50,509 nt of DNA from Caulobacter sp. (GCA_028291055.1 JAQGIP010000026.1:1-50509), one strand, 5' to 3'. Numbered from the stretch's first letter, positions 26,023-36,790 are shown. Numbers and translations: made by a program. The notes: generated by a model not told the origin, from the sequence alone.

Positions 26023-26091
26023 TGATGGGTCGCCCGGCCCTATATGGAGGCTGAGCCTCGCGCCCGCCCGCATCCTGAAGGACTGCCCGCT

Positions 26092-26862
26092 TTGACCCAC
26101 GCCCTACGTCTCGGCGTCAACATCGACCACGTGGCCACCATCCGTAACGCCCGGGGCGAGAGCTATCCCGAGCCGATCCGCGCGGCCGAGGTCGCCATCG
26201 CGGCCGGCGCCGACGGCATCACCGCCCACCTGCGCGAGGATCGCCGCCACATCTCCGACGCCGACATCGACCTGCTGTCGGACCTGTGCCGGCGGCGCGG
26301 CAAGCCGCTGAACCTGGAGATGGCGGTCACTGACGAGATGCTGGCCATCGCGCTGTCCCACCGCCCCGCCGCCGCCTGCCTGGTGCCCGAGCGGCGCGAG
26401 GAGGTGACCACCGAGGGCGGGCTCGACGTGGTGGGCGGCCATAACCGCATTGCCCCCGCCGTCGCCGCGCTGAAGGCCGCCGGGAGCCGCGTGTCGCTGT
26501 TCGTGGAGGCCGACCCGGCCCAGATCGCCGCCTCTGCCAAGGTGGGCGCGGCCGTGGTGGAGCTGCACACCGGCGCCTGGTGCGAGGCCATGCGCCACGG
26601 CGACGCCGCCAAGGCCGAGCTGACCTACGCCCGCCTGCGCGCCGGCGCGGCCCAGGCGGTGGCGCTGGGGCTGGAGGTCCATGCGGGCCACGGCATCGAC
26701 TACGCCACCGTCGGGCCGATCGCCGCCATCCCCGAGGTGGCGGAGCTGAACATCGGCCACTTCCTGATCGGCGAGGCCATCTTCACGGGCCTCGATCCCG
26801 CCATCCGGCGCATGCGCATGCTGATGGACGCCGCGCGCGTGGCCGAGGGCGTGTCCGTATGA
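26092..26862 (+). CDS. pdxJ: Pyridoxine 5'-phosphate synthase
   Basis: 256 aa from TTG 26092, preceded by AAGGA at 26078-26082, and beginning [22 protein letters not shown] as the family does; ATG 26044 would add 16 residues without a ribosome site. TIM-barrel motifs: [64 protein letters not shown] and [14 protein letters not shown]. It condenses 1-deoxyxylulose 5-phosphate with 3-amino-2-oxopropyl phosphate to PNP (vitamin B6). The stop overlaps the acpS start as ATGA. Confidence 0.95.
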   Translation: MTHALRLGVNIDHVATIRNARGESYPEPIRAAEVAIAAGADGITAHLREDRRHISDADIDLLSDLCRRRGKPLNLEMAVTDEMLAIALSHRPAAACLVPERREEVTTEGGLDVVGGHNRIAPAVAALKAAGSRVSLFVEADPAQIAASAKVGAAVVELHTGAWCEAMRHGDAAKAELTYARLRAGAAQAVALGLEVHAGHGIDYATVGPIAAIPEVAELNIGHFLIGEAIFTGLDPAIRRMRMLMDAARVAEGVSV

Positions 26863-27257
26863 TCCTGGGTATCGGCTCCGACCTTTCGGACATCCGCCGC
26901 GTGGAGAAATCCCTCGAACGCTTCGGCGATCGCTTCACCCACCGCTGCTTCACCGAGATCGAACGCGCGCGGTCCGAACGCAAGCCCGACCGCGCCTCCT
27001 CCTACGCCAAACGCTTCGCCGCCAAGGAGGCCTGCGCCAAGGCGCTCGGCACCGGCATTCGCCGCGGCGTCTTCTGGCGCGACATGGGCGTGGTCAACCT
27101 GCGCTCCGGCAAGCCCACCATGGCGCTCACCGGCGGGGCAGGGGAACGGCTGGCCGAGATGGTCCCCGAGGGCATGACGGCAGTCATCCACCTGTCGCTG
27201 ACGGACGATCACCCCTACGCGCAGGCGTTCGTGATCATCGAGGCGGTGCCCCAATAA
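26859..27257 (+). CDS. acpS: Holo-[acyl-carrier-protein] synthase
   Basis: 132 aa, ATG 26859 overlapping the pdxJ TGA. Group I phosphopantetheinyl transferase: [23 protein letters not shown] (Mg-binding Asp in GSD), [25 protein letters not shown] (Glu/Lys of the CoA site) and [16 protein letters not shown]. It attaches 4'-phosphopantetheine to apo-ACP in the cytoplasm. Length is normal. Repeat copy 6 follows immediately. Confidence 0.96.
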   Translation: MILGIGSDLSDIRRVEKSLERFGDRFTHRCFTEIERARSERKPDRASSYAKRFAAKEACAKALGTGIRRGVFWRDMGVVNLRSGKPTMALTGGAGERLAEMVPEGMTAVIHLSLTDDHPYAQAFVIIEAVPQ

Positions 27258-27259
27258 GC

Positions 27260-27404
27260 TCCGCTCATTCCGACGAAAGTCGGGATCCAAGCTGAGCCAC
27301 GGGATTTTTCGAAGGCGAAGTGTGGGGGACGCTGCCCTTGCACCTTGCGAGGGCGGCAACCCTTCGCGGGCCTATGGATCCCGACGTTCGTCGGGATGAG
27401 CGGA
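27260..27404. repeat. Paired inverted hairpin element, copy 6 (145 bp)
   Basis: Left end 27260-27296, starting 2 bp after the acpS stop, with one stem change (ATTCCGAC, T-G wobble); right end 27373-27404, with loop GTTC instead of TTTC. The left flank CCAAGCTGAG is shared with copy 7. The remainder of the gap to lepB (27405-27521) probably holds the lepB promoter; I see no clear boxes. Confidence 0.9.
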
Positions 27405-27521
27405 TGTTGGGGACTCCGCCCCCATTACGCCATCAACGCGAAGTAACGGGCCACCGGCTTGCCGCTGTAGTATTCCACGGCTACTCACTGCCTTACGTTT
27501 CTTGGAAGAGTCTCTCCCCGC

Positions 27522-28337
27522 ATGACCGAAGCCGCCGACGCGCCGACCTTCGACGAGCCCGCCTCGCTGGACGAAGGCCCGGACCAGCCCACCGCGGCCA
27601 ATGAGTTCGTGGAGATCGTCAAGACGGTCGCCTATGCGCTGCTGATCGCGCTGTTCCTGCGCATCCTCTTCTTCCAGCCCTTCACCATCCCGTCGGAGTC
27701 GATGGCGCCCAACCTGCTGAAGGGCGACTACATCATCGTCACCAAGTTCGCCTATGGCTGGAGCCGCCATTCGATCCCGTTCAGCCCGCCGTTGTTCAAG
27801 GGCCGGATCATGGGTTCGACGCCCAAGCGCGGCGACATCATCGTCTTCAAGCTGCCCCGCGACGGCCACACCGACTACATCAAGCGCCTGGTGGGCTTGC
27901 CCGGCGACCGCATCCAGGTCACCGGCGGCCAGGTGTTCGTCAACGGCAAGGCGTGGGACCGCAAGGCCTTCCCCAATGACGTGGAAGACACCGGCAACCC
28001 CTACCGCAAGGAGCTGAAGCCGGTCTTCCGCTTCGAGGAAACCAACGCCGACGGGCGCAAATACATGACCAACGACTATGGTCCCGACGGCGATCTCGAC
28101 AACACCCAGACCTATCTGGTGCCCGAGGGGAACTACTTCTTCATGGGCGACAACCGCGATAACTCGCTCGACAGCCGGGTGCCGGAAGACCAGGGCGTCG
28201 GCTTCGTGCCGGCCGAGAACCTGGTGGGCCGCGCCGACCTGATCCTGCTGTCCTGGGACGCCCGCGCCGCCCTGTTCAAGCCCTGGACCTGGTTCACCCA
28301 TTCGCGGCCCAGCCGCTTCTTCCATGGGCTCAAGTAA
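27522..28337 (+). CDS. lepB: Signal peptidase I
   Basis: 271 aa. An acidic N-terminus (1-29) precedes one membrane anchor, about 32-51 ([20 protein letters not shown]). Box B is [12 protein letters not shown] with nucleophile Ser60; box D is [11 protein letters not shown] with general-base Lys121; box E is [13 protein letters not shown]. It cleaves Sec/Tat signal peptides at the outer face of the inner membrane. It overlaps rnc by 14 bp, and GAGTC (27508-27512), a possible CcrM site, lies within its ribosome-binding region. Confidence 0.96.
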   Translation: MTEAADAPTFDEPASLDEGPDQPTAANEFVEIVKTVAYALLIALFLRILFFQPFTIPSESMAPNLLKGDYIIVTKFAYGWSRHSIPFSPPLFKGRIMGSTPKRGDIIVFKLPRDGHTDYIKRLVGLPGDRIQVTGGQVFVNGKAWDRKAFPNDVEDTGNPYRKELKPVFRFEETNADGRKYMTNDYGPDGDLDNTQTYLVPEGNYFFMGDNRDNSLDSRVPEDQGVGFVPAENLVGRADLILLSWDARAALFKPWTWFTHSRPSRFFHGLK

Positions 28338-29061
28338 GATTCCCGCCGCCGTGAATACCCGCGCCGCAGCGGTCCATGAGCTGGAACTTCGCCTAGGCCA
28401 CCGGTTCAACGACCGGGTGCTGCTCGAACGCGCGCTGACCCACGCCAGCGTCGGCGACGGGGCGAGCAAGGCCGACGACAATGAGGTGCTGGAGTTCCTG
28501 GGCGACCGGGTGCTGGGCCTGATCGTCGCCGAGGCCCTGGTCGAGCGCCACCCGGAGGCCAGCGAGGGCGAACTGGCCCCTCGGCTCAACGGCCTCGTCA
28601 GCCGCGAGACCTGCGCGCGGATCGCGCGCACCATCGACGTCGGTCCGGCCCTGCGCATGAGCGCCTCGGCCACCAAGATCGGGGCCCGCGACAAGGGCTC
28701 CGTCCTGGCCGGCGCCTGCGAGGCGCTGATCGCGGCCGTCTATCTGGATGGCGGCCTGGACGCGGCCCGCAGGGTCTTCCTGCCCATCTGGCGCGACGCC
28801 TTCGCCGACTACGGCGCGGACCGTAGGCGCGACGCCAAGACGGCGTTGCAGGAGTGGGCCCAGGGCCACGCCAAGCCGCTGCCCAAGTACGAGGTGATGA
28901 GCCGCTCGGGCCCCGACCACGCGCCGACCTTCATTGTGCAGGTGTCGGTAGAGGGCTATGCCCCGGCCCAGGCCCAGGGCAATACCCGCCAGGACGCCGA
29001 GAAGGCGGCCGCGCGGCTGCTGCTCGAACGCGAGGAAAGCACCCCGAAGGGGGCAACATGA
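28324..29061 (+). CDS. rnc: Ribonuclease III
   Basis: 245 aa. Catalytic domain with signature [20 protein letters not shown], the second acidic set in [19 protein letters not shown], and a C-terminal dsRNA-binding domain ([12 protein letters not shown]...[18 protein letters not shown]). It cleaves double-stranded RNA in rRNA processing. It starts inside lepB (14-bp overlap), and its TGA overlaps the era ATG, giving a lepB-rnc-era coupled operon, as is common in bacteria. Confidence 0.96.
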   Translation: MGSSKIPAAVNTRAAAVHELELRLGHRFNDRVLLERALTHASVGDGASKADDNEVLEFLGDRVLGLIVAEALVERHPEASEGELAPRLNGLVSRETCARIARTIDVGPALRMSASATKIGARDKGSVLAGACEALIAAVYLDGGLDAARRVFLPIWRDAFADYGADRRRDAKTALQEWAQGHAKPLPKYEVMSRSGPDHAPTFIVQVSVEGYAPAQAQGNTRQDAEKAAARLLLEREESTPKGAT

Positions 29062-30020
29062 CCGATACCCCGAATACCGAGACTCTCCCCACCCGGGCCG
29101 GCTTCGCCGCCGTCATCGGCGCGCCCAACGCCGGCAAGTCCACCCTGGTCAACCGCCTGGTCGGCGCCAAGGTCTCCATCGTCACCCAGAAGGTCCAGAC
29201 CACGCGGTTTCCCGTTCGCGGAGTCGCGATGGAGGGCTCCACACAGATCGTGCTGGTCGACACCCCCGGCATCTTCACGCCGCGCCGCCGGCTCGACCGC
29301 GCCATGGTCCGCTCCGCCTGGACGGGCGCGGAGGACGCCGACGCCGTGCTGCATCTGGTCGACGTGGCCGCCGAGATCGACGTCGCCAACAACGCCGGCA
29401 AGGCCGCCGACCGCCGCGGCGTGCAGGACGTGCGCACCATCATCGACGGGCTGAAGAAGTCGGACTCCAAGGTCATCCTCGGCCTCAACAAGATCGACGG
29501 CATCAAGCGCGAGAACATCCTGAAGGTTACCCAGGACCTATTCGAGACCGGCGTCTATTCCGAGGTCTTCATGATCTCCGCCGCCACCGGCGCGGGCGTC
29601 GACGACCTGAAGAAGCGCCTGGCCGCTCTGATGCCGGAGGGCCACTGGCTCTATCCGGAAGACCAGACCGCCGACCTGCCCATCCGCCTGCTGGCCGCCG
29701 AACTGACCCGCGAGAAGCTCTATCTGCGCGTCCATGAGGAGCTGCCCTATGCGGCGTCCGTCGAGACCACCGCCTTCCAGGAACGCCCCGACGGCTCGGT
29801 GCGCATCGAACAGACCGTCTATGTCGAACGCGACGGCCAGCGCGCCATCCTGCTGGGCAAGAACGGCCAGACCCTGAAGTGGATCGGCTCGGCTTCCCGC
29901 GAGGAGCTGAAGACCCTGCTGGAGCGCGAGGTCCACCTGTTCCTGCACGTGAAGGTCAAGGAAAACTGGGCCGAGGAACGGCAGTCCTACGCGGACCTCG
30001 GGCTGGACTTCGACGTCTGA
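29058..30020 (+). CDS. era: GTPase Era, 16S rRNA-binding ribosome assembly factor
   Basis: 320 aa from ATG 29058 (overlaps the rnc TGA). G1 GAPNAGKST at 21-29, G2 [10 protein letters not shown]3 VDTPGIF, G4 LNKIDGI and G5 SAATGAG; C-terminal KH domain about 220-310 with [19 protein letters not shown] (GxxG loop). It acts in 30S maturation at the 3' end of 16S rRNA. Normally recO follows directly; here an arylamine N-acetyltransferase gene lies between. Confidence 0.96.
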   Translation: MTDTPNTETLPTRAGFAAVIGAPNAGKSTLVNRLVGAKVSIVTQKVQTTRFPVRGVAMEGSTQIVLVDTPGIFTPRRRLDRAMVRSAWTGAEDADAVLHLVDVAAEIDVANNAGKAADRRGVQDVRTIIDGLKKSDSKVILGLNKIDGIKRENILKVTQDLFETGVYSEVFMISAATGAGVDDLKKRLAALMPEGHWLYPEDQTADLPIRLLAAELTREKLYLRVHEELPYAASVETTAFQERPDGSVRIEQTVYVERDGQRAILLGKNGQTLKWIGSASREELKTLLEREVHLFLHVKVKENWAEERQSYADLGLDFDV

Positions 30021-30042
30021 GCCCCCACCTGCGGACAGGACC

Positions 30043-30855
30043 ATGACCGACCTCTCCGCCTATTTCGCCCGCATCGGCTATGCCGGCCCCATGACGCCGA
30101 CGCTGGAGGCCCTGCGCGCCATCCACGCCCTGCATCCGGCCCATATCACCTTCGAGAATATCGACGTCCTGCTAGGCCGGGGCGTCAGCCTGGAGCCCGA
30201 CGCCGTCTGGGCCAAGCTGATCACCGCCAGGCGCGGAGGCTACTGCTACGAGCAGAACGGCCTGCTGAAGCGCGTGCTCATCGCCATGGGCTTCACCGTC
30301 GAGGGCCTGATCGCGCGCGTCCGCTGGCAGGCGCCGCCCGGCGCGCCGGATAGGCCGCGCTCGCACATGGCGCTGCGGGTCATCATCGACGGCCAACCCT
30401 GGCTGGCCGATGTCGGCTTCGGCGGCTGCGTGCTGACCGCGCCGATCCGGCTGGAGACGGGGATCGTCCAGCCCACGCCCCACGGCAACGTCCGCCTCGG
30501 CGACGAGGCCGGCGAATACCTCATGGAAGCCGAGCTGGAAGGCGCATGGACGCCCCTCTATGTGCTGAGCCCCCACGCCCAGAACGACGTGGACTATCAG
30601 CTGGCCAACTGGTGGACCTCCACCCACCCGACCTCGCGCTTCACCCAACACCTGTCGGTCGCCCGCACCACGCCCAAGGCCCGCTATGCCCTGCTCGACA
30701 ACCGCCTGACCGTGCGCCACGCCGACGGCCGGGTAGAGCGCCACGACCTGCGCCCGGGCGAACTGACTGAGGCGCTGGAGGTGGTGTTCAAACTGCCCGT
30801 CGATCCGACCTGGAAGCCGCTGATCGAGCGCGCTGCGGCCAAGGTTCCCGCCTGA
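30043..30855 (+). CDS. Arylamine N-acetyltransferase
   Basis: 270 aa. Catalytic triad visible as Cys68 in ARRGGYCYEQN, His108 in RSHMALRV and Asp123 in LADVGFGG. The N-terminal helical bundle starts with the family's YFARIGY motif. It acetylates arylamines and hydrazines from acetyl-CoA or other acyl-CoAs in the cytosol. It sits in the conserved rnc-era-recO operon: 22 bp after era and overlapping recO by one base (TGATG). No sign of compositional difference from its neighbours. Confidence 0.92.
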   Translation: MTDLSAYFARIGYAGPMTPTLEALRAIHALHPAHITFENIDVLLGRGVSLEPDAVWAKLITARRGGYCYEQNGLLKRVLIAMGFTVEGLIARVRWQAPPGAPDRPRSHMALRVIIDGQPWLADVGFGGCVLTAPIRLETGIVQPTPHGNVRLGDEAGEYLMEAELEGAWTPLYVLSPHAQNDVDYQLANWWTSTHPTSRFTQHLSVARTTPKARYALLDNRLTVRHADGRVERHDLRPGELTEALEVVFKLPVDPTWKPLIERAAAKVPA

Positions 30856-31586
30856 TGGAGTGGGAAGACGACGCCTATGTCCTCTCGGCCCGCGCCTTCG
30901 GTGAGACGGGGGCCATCGTCGAGCTGCTGACCGCGAGCCAGGGCCGCTACGCCGCCCACGTCTCCGGCGGGGCCAGCCGGCGCATGAAGCCCTTCCTCCA
31001 GGCCGGCGCGCGGGTCATCGCCCGCTACCGCGCCCGCGTCGAAGGCCAGCTGGGCGCCGCCACCCTGGAGCCGGTGGGGGAGGGGCCCTCCGCCCTGTTC
31101 GACGATCCCGTGGCGCTGGCCGGCCTCGCCGCCGCCGCCGCCGTGGCCAACGGGGCGTTGCCCGAGCGCGAGCCGCATCCGGGCGCCTTCCACGCTCTGG
31201 AATCGCTGATCTCGGTGCTGTCGATCGAGGAGATCTGGCCGGCCGTTTATGTGCGCTTCGAGGCCGGGCTGTTGCAGGACCTCGGCTTTGGCCTCGACCT
31301 GTCGCGCTGCGCCTCCACCGGCGCCGTCGACAACCTGATCTACGTCAGCCCCCGCACCGGACGCGCGGTCAGCGCCGAGGCGGGCGAGCCGTTCCGCGAC
31401 AAACTGCTGAAGCTGCCGCCCTTCATGCTCTCGGCCCAGGGTGGGCTGTCGGAAGGCGACGTGCGCAACGGCCTCGACCTCACCGGCCACTTCCTCGAGC
31501 AGTTCGTGTTCCACCCGTTCAACAAGCCGCTGCCGCCCGCGAGGGTCTGGCTGATCGACCGGCTGATGGAGGCTGGAAGGCTATAA
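30855..31586 (+). CDS. recO: DNA repair protein RecO
   Basis: 243 aa. N-terminal OB-fold (DDAYVLSARAFGETGAIVELLTASQGRYAAHVSGG, ending around residue 75), helical middle (HPGAFHALESLISVL, FEAGLLQDLGFGLDLSRCASTG) and tail HFLEQFVFHPFNKPLPPARVWLIDRL. Only Cys139 is seen in the usual zinc region, so a zinc site as in Deinococcus is unlikely. It loads RecA with RecR on SSB-coated DNA. The ATG overlaps the NAT stop. Confidence 0.93.
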   Translation: MEWEDDAYVLSARAFGETGAIVELLTASQGRYAAHVSGGASRRMKPFLQAGARVIARYRARVEGQLGAATLEPVGEGPSALFDDPVALAGLAAAAAVANGALPEREPHPGAFHALESLISVLSIEEIWPAVYVRFEAGLLQDLGFGLDLSRCASTGAVDNLIYVSPRTGRAVSAEAGEPFRDKLLKLPPFMLSAQGGLSEGDVRNGLDLTGHFLEQFVFHPFNKPLPPARVWLIDRLMEAGRL

Positions 31587-31593
31587 ATTTCTC

Positions 31594-31734
31594 TCCGCTC
31601 ATCCCGGCGAAAGTCGGGATCCAAGCTGAGTTGAGTGGGTAGGCGTCCGGAAAGGGAGAAGTCCGCAGACCGTCTGCGGTCTAAGTCCCGTCTTCCGATG
31701 CCCTATGGATCCCGACTTTCGTCGGGATGAGCGG
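31594..31734. repeat. Paired inverted hairpin element, copy 7 (141 bp)
   Basis: Left end 31594-31630, with stem CCCGGC/GTCGGG (G-T wobble); right end 31704-31734, standard. The interior holds a further perfect hairpin around GTCCGCAGAC-CGTCTGCGG. The right end lies inside the 3' end of the following minus-strand gene and encodes its C-terminal residues. Confidence 0.9.
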
Positions 31735-32364
31735 GGTTTTTGTGAACCACATCACCGCTATGACCACCATCACCAGCATCCCGATCGCCGAGGGCGCCAC
31801 CTGGCTGATCGGCTGGAAGCCGCGCAACAGATTGCCCGCGCCCGCCGACATCATGCCGAAGTAGACACCGACCATCTTCAGCCCGTGATCCAGCGGCCGC
31901 ACATGGCTCAGCCACACACCCGCCCAGGCATGGCGGCTGAGGTCATAGAGCGCGATGGTCGCCACATAGCCCAGGGTCGAATAGCCGATCATCGGCGTGA
32001 ACGAGCGCGTGCCTTCGCCCATATGCAGGGCCAGCGCCGCGCAGCCCGCTAAGGCCGCCGCCGCCAGCCCCGCGTCCAGCAGGCCGGGCCCTCGGCCCCG
32101 CAGCGCCAGCGAGCGCAGGCCGGCCACCAGCTGATAGGCGATGGAAAGGGTGACCGCGACGAGCGCCATGGGCGAGGCGAAGAAGATGTCGGCGATCACC
32201 GCCGTGGCCACCCCCACTCCGGCCAGCGCCACGAAGGCCTTGCCCGCCCGGCGATGCCAGCGCCCGCCCTTCGGCGTCAGCAGCGGGATCAGACCCACCA
32301 CCAATCCCGCCGCACCGGCCGCCACATGGGTGGCGATGTTGACGCCCTCGGCCGACAGACTCAT
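31681..32364 (-). CDS. DUF2306-like integral membrane protein with repeat-derived C-terminus
   Basis: 227 aa from ATG 32364. About seven hydrophobic helices. The N-terminal [19 protein letters not shown], then [13 protein letters not shown], matches the His/Gly pattern of DUF2306-type membrane proteins (second His after KGG-x-W). Function unknown. The last 18 or so residues ([18 protein letters not shown]) are read from the right end of repeat copy 7, so the ancestral stop was probably lost or replaced when the repeat arrived. Divergent from the 2OG oxygenase gene by 51 bp. Confidence 0.72.
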   Translation of the reverse strand: MSLSAEGVNIATHVAAGAAGLVVGLIPLLTPKGGRWHRRAGKAFVALAGVGVATAVIADIFFASPMALVAVTLSIAYQLVAGLRSLALRGRGPGLLDAGLAAAALAGCAALALHMGEGTRSFTPMIGYSTLGYVATIALYDLSRHAWAGVWLSHVRPLDHGLKMVGVYFGMMSAGAGNLLRGFQPISQVAPSAIGMLVMVVIAVMWFTKTPLIPTKVGIHRASEDGT

Positions 32365-32415
32365 GCGCCACCCCCGCGTTTCCGCATCCGCGATCGATGT
32401 GTAGGGTGGCTTGCC

Positions 32416-33411
<996 letters not shown>

Positions 33412-33458
33412 CGTCCGAACCTTGACCGCTCCAACACGCTGAGCCAAAAGCCCGCCCC

Positions 33459-33551
33459 ATGCATCGCGACCTCGCCCCGCAACAAAACCAGCAACGCAGC
33501 CAGACCGGCGGCGGGGCGGCGCTATGGGGCAGGGGATGCATCGGGGGCTAG
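33459..33551 (+). CDS. Possible leader peptide upstream of LysE-type exporter
   Basis: A 30-codon frame from ATG 33459 to TAG 33549-33551: MHRDLAPQQNQQ then RSQTGGGAALW and GRGCIGG. Five of its residues 8-15 are Gln/Asn-rich. RNA pairings around it are striking: GCCCCAT (33454-33460) with ATGGGGC (33534-33540), and CGCCCCGC (33473-33480) with GCGGGGCG (33511-33518), then a terminator-like hairpin at 33582. No clear Shine-Dalgarno is seen, so translation is uncertain. Could instead be only a structured 5' leader RNA. Confidence 0.35.
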   Translation: MHRDLAPQQNQQRSQTGGGAALWGRGCIGG

Positions 33552-33581
33552 ACCCCGCTCACACCTGAAACCGTAAGCCAG

Positions 33582-33616
33582 AAGGCCCCGCCGACCACCG
33601 TCGCGGGGCCTTTCGC
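33582..33616 (+). terminator. Terminator/attenuator-like hairpin before LysE-family gene
   Basis: AAGGCCCCG (33582-33590) pairs with CGGGGCCTT (33604-33612), loop of 13 nt, followed by TCGCATTT. It lies 170 bp after the dioxygenase stop and 63 bp before the exporter ATG. It could end dioxygenase transcription, or attenuate the exporter, given the structured leader in front. Confidence 0.6.
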
Positions 33617-33678
33617 ATTTCCACGCCCAATGCCCAGCCACGGAGTCCGCCCGCCATCACACCCTGAAAGGAACTCCC

Positions 33679-34296
33679 ATGTCCGCTTGCCTGCTGTTCG
33701 TGAAATCCATCGGCGTCGGCCTGGCCGTCGCCGCCCCCGTCGGGCCCATGAGTCTGCTGTGCATGCGCGCCACCCTCACCGAAGGCTGGCGCCGTGGCGC
33801 GGCGCTCGGCGCCGGCATCGCCGTGGGCGACGCCCTCTATGCCGCCGTGGCCGGCCTCGGATTGGCCGGCGTCTCGGCCTTCGTCACTGCGAATGAACGA
33901 TGGCTGCACCTGGCGGCGGGCCTGTGCCTGCTGTGGCTGGGCCTCAAGGCCTTCCGCGCCGAGCCCGCCGACGGGCCCAAGGCCGTCACGCCCACGATCC
34001 GCCCACTGGCCGTCTTCGCGCAATCGGTGCTGCTGACCCTGACCAACCCACCCACCATCATCATGTTCGCCGCAGTCTTCGCCGCGCTCGCGCCCAAGGA
34101 CGGGCTGGATCCCGCCGGAGCCGCCGCCACGGTGTCGGGGGTGCTGCTCGGCTCGCTCCTCTGGTGGGCCGTGGTGGTGAGCGGCGTCAGCCTGTTCCGC
34201 CACGCCGTGGGCCCACGCGTGCGCCGCTGGATCGACATCGGCGCCGGGGTGTTCCTGACCGTGTTCGGTGCGCTGGAGCTGCGCAGGGCGCTTTAA
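33679..34296 (+). CDS. LysE-family amino-acid exporter
   Basis: 205 aa, six predicted membrane helices. The family signature is AAPVGPMSLLCMRATLTEGWRRG (GPxxLxxxxxxLxxG type), followed by GDALYAAVAGLGLAG, LHLAAGLCLLWLGLKAF and the half-repeat TLTNPPTIIMFAAVFA. Exports an amino acid (Lys/Arg, Thr or homoserine in characterised members). The AAAGGAA ribosome site is well placed. The long structured leader suggests control by attenuation, possibly by the exported amino acid. Confidence 0.88.
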   Translation: MSACLLFVKSIGVGLAVAAPVGPMSLLCMRATLTEGWRRGAALGAGIAVGDALYAAVAGLGLAGVSAFVTANERWLHLAAGLCLLWLGLKAFRAEPADGPKAVTPTIRPLAVFAQSVLLTLTNPPTIIMFAAVFAALAPKDGLDPAGAAATVSGVLLGSLLWWAVVVSGVSLFRHAVGPRVRRWIDIGAGVFLTVFGALELRRAL

Positions 34297-34305
34297 CTCC
34301 AAACC

Positions 34306-34454
34306 TCCGCTCATCCCGACGACCCGTAGGGAGGCGCGAAGCAGCCAAAGTCGGGACCCATGCCGAGCCGAAGGATTGACGCAGGCGTGAGGCAGAGCGC
34401 GGCGCTTTTCCGGCAAACGCCCTATGGGTCCCGGCTTTCGCCGGGATGAGCGGA
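34306..34454. repeat. Paired inverted hairpin element, copy 8 (149 bp, loop insertion)
   Basis: Left end 34306-34360 carries an extra segment of about 25 nt (34323-34346) inside the tetraloop between CCCGACGA and AAAGTCGGG. Right end 34423-34454 has the compensated stem CCCGGC/GCCGGG. Lies between the LysE-type gene and parC. Confidence 0.88.
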
Positions 34455-34543
34455 GACGGAGATATGACAGATCAGGTCATCACCGTTTCCCCAGCGTCCT
34501 CCTGTCACTGGACACACTCCCTTGAGTCAGCCAATCACAGCCC

Positions 34544-36781
34544 ATGACGAAGCATGTGCAGCCGCCGGAAGATGGCGGCGACCGTATCCTTGAAGAGCCG
34601 CTGACCGAGGCGCTGTCGCGGCGCTACCTCGCCTATGCCCTGTCGACCATCATGCACCGGGCGCTGCCCGACGTGCGCGACGGCCTCAAGCCCGTCCACC
34701 GCCGCCTGCTGTTCGCCATGAGCCAGCTGCGCATGGACCCGGGCACCACGGCCAAGAAGTGCGCCCGCGTCGTCGGTGACGTGATCGGCAAATACCACCC
34801 CCACGGCGACACCGCCGTCTATGAGGCCCTGGTGCGCCTGGCCCAGGACTTCTCCCAGCGCTACCAGCTGATCGACGGCCAGGGGAACTTCGGCAACATC
34901 GACGGCGATAACGCCGCGGCCATGCGATACACCGAATGCCGCCTGACCAGCGCGGCCCAGCTGCTGCTGGACGGGATCGACGAGGACGCGGTCGACTTCC
35001 GCGACACCTATGACGGCGAGGAGCGTGAGCCCGTCGTCCTGCCCGCCGGCTTCCCCAACCTGCTGGCCAACGGCTCCACCGGCATCGCCGTCGGCATGGC
35101 CACCTCCATCCCGCCGCACAACGCCGCCGAGTTGATCGACGCCTGCCTGCTGCTGCTGAAACGCCCGGAAGCCACTACCGCCGACCTGATGGAGCGCGTG
35201 CTCGGGCCGGACTTCCCGACCGGCGGCGTCATCGTCGAGCCGCACAGCTCGATGCTGGAAACCTATGAGACCGGCCGGGGCGGGGTGCGCTGCCGCGCGC
35301 GCTGGGAGAAGGAGGACCTGGGCCAGGGCCGCTATCAGATCGTGGTCACCGAGATCCCGTACCAGGTGAAGAAGGCCGAGCTGGTCGAACAGCTGGCGGA
35401 CCTGATCGAGGGCAAGAAGGCCCCGCTGCTGGGCGACGTGCGCGACGAGTCCGCCGAGGACATCCGGCTGGTCATCGAGCCCAAGAGCCGCAACGTCGAG
35501 CCGGAAGTGCTGATGGAGAGCCTGTTCAAGCTCTCCTCGCTGGAGACCCGCTTCCCGGTCAACATGAACGTGCTGGATGCACGCGGCACGCCGGGCGTCA
35601 TGGGCCTGAAGCAGTGCCTGCTGTCCTTCCTGGCCCACCGGCGCGAGGTGCTGGTGCGCCGCTCGCGCTTCCGCCTGGGCAAGATCGAGGCCCGCCTCCA
35701 CATCCTGGACGGCATGCTGATCGCCTACCTCAATCTGGATGAGGTGATCCGCATCGTCCGTTACGAGGACGAGCCGAAACAGAAGCTGATCGTCGCCTTC
35801 ACGCTCAGCGACATCCAGGCCGACGCCATCCTCAACACCCGCCTGCGCCAGTTGGCCAAGCTGGAAGAGATGGAGCTGCGCCGCGAGCACGCCGAACTGG
35901 CCGAGGAGCGCGACGGCATCCTGGGGCTGCTGGCCAGCGAGGCCGCCCAGTGGAAGCTGGTCGGCGTGGGCCTGGCCGACGTGCGCGCCCTGCTGGGCCC
36001 CGGCACGGCGCTGGGCAAGCGCCGCTCGACGCTCTCGGCCGCCCCCGTGGTCGATCTGGAAGCCGCCAACGAGGCCTTCGTGGTGCGCGAGGCGATCACC
36101 GTCATCCTGTCGGAAAAGGGCTGGATCCGCGCCGCTAAGGGCCGTGTGGAAGACCCCTCCGAACTGAAGTTCAAGGAGGGCGACAAGCTGGGCTTCATCG
36201 TCCCGGCCGAGACCACCGACAAGCTGCTGATCTTCGCCTCCGACGGGCGGTTCTTCACTGTCGATTGTTCAAAGTTGCCCTCGGCGCGCGGCCATGGCGA
36301 GCCGCTGCGGCTGATGGTCGACATCGACGACAAGGTGAAGATCCTCGACGTCTTCCCGCACAAGGCGGGGAGGAAGCGCGTGCTGGCGTCCAAGGAGGGC
36401 TACGGCTTTGTGATGCCCGAGGATGAGGCCCTGGCCTTCCGCCGCGCCGGCAAGCAGGTGCTGAACGGCGTGGCCGCCATTTCGCTGGAAGTGACCGGCG
36501 ACCACCTGGCCGTGCTGGGCGACAACAACAAGATTCTGATCTTCCCGCTCGACGAGCTGCCCGAGATGCCGCGCGGCAAGGGCGTCAAGCTCCAGGCCTA
36601 TCGCGAGGGCGGCCTGCGCGATGCCCTGGTGTTCAACAAGGACGACGGGGCGGCCTGGATCGACGCGGCCGGGCGCACGCGGGTGTGGCCGGAGTGGAAT
36701 GACTGGGTCGGCCGCCGCGCCTCGGCCGGCAAGCTGGCGCCGAAGGGGTTCCCGCAGAGTAAGCGGTTCAGGCCGATCTAG
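34544..36781 (+). CDS. parC: DNA topoisomerase IV subunit A
   Basis: 745 aa. N-terminal breakage-reunion domain: [18 protein letters not shown]-like [16 protein letters not shown] at 84-99 (Thr90 at the quinolone position), and catalytic Tyr129 in [11 protein letters not shown]. Coiled-coil gate around 400-450; C-terminal beta-pinwheel blades with [19 protein letters not shown] and [10 protein letters not shown]. The short pinwheel and absence of a GyrA box support ParC over GyrA. With ParE it decatenates daughter chromosomes. GAGTC at 34524-34528, 15 bp before the ATG, is a possible CcrM methylation site. Confidence 0.93.
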   Translation: MTKHVQPPEDGGDRILEEPLTEALSRRYLAYALSTIMHRALPDVRDGLKPVHRRLLFAMSQLRMDPGTTAKKCARVVGDVIGKYHPHGDTAVYEALVRLAQDFSQRYQLIDGQGNFGNIDGDNAAAMRYTECRLTSAAQLLLDGIDEDAVDFRDTYDGEEREPVVLPAGFPNLLANGSTGIAVGMATSIPPHNAAELIDACLLLLKRPEATTADLMERVLGPDFPTGGVIVEPHSSMLETYETGRGGVRCRARWEKEDLGQGRYQIVVTEIPYQVKKAELVEQLADLIEGKKAPLLGDVRDESAEDIRLVIEPKSRNVEPEVLMESLFKLSSLETRFPVNMNVLDARGTPGVMGLKQCLLSFLAHRREVLVRRSRFRLGKIEARLHILDGMLIAYLNLDEVIRIVRYEDEPKQKLIVAFTLSDIQADAILNTRLRQLAKLEEMELRREHAELAEERDGILGLLASEAAQWKLVGVGLADVRALLGPGTALGKRRSTLSAAPVVDLEAANEAFVVREAITVILSEKGWIRAAKGRVEDPSELKFKEGDKLGFIVPAETTDKLLIFASDGRFFTVDCSKLPSARGHGEPLRLMVDIDDKVKILDVFPHKAGRKRVLASKEGYGFVMPEDEALAFRRAGKQVLNGVAAISLEVTGDHLAVLGDNNKILIFPLDELPEMPRGKGVKLQAYREGGLRDALVFNKDDGAAWIDAAGRTRVWPEWNDWVGRRASAGKLAPKGFPQSKRFRPI

Positions 36782-36790
36782 CTCTGTTCT

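Noticed and set aside
26044..26091. ATG 26044 as pdxJ start
   Set aside because: No ribosome site and a Pro/Arg-rich extension unlike the family; TTG 26092 has AAGGA and the standard N-terminus.
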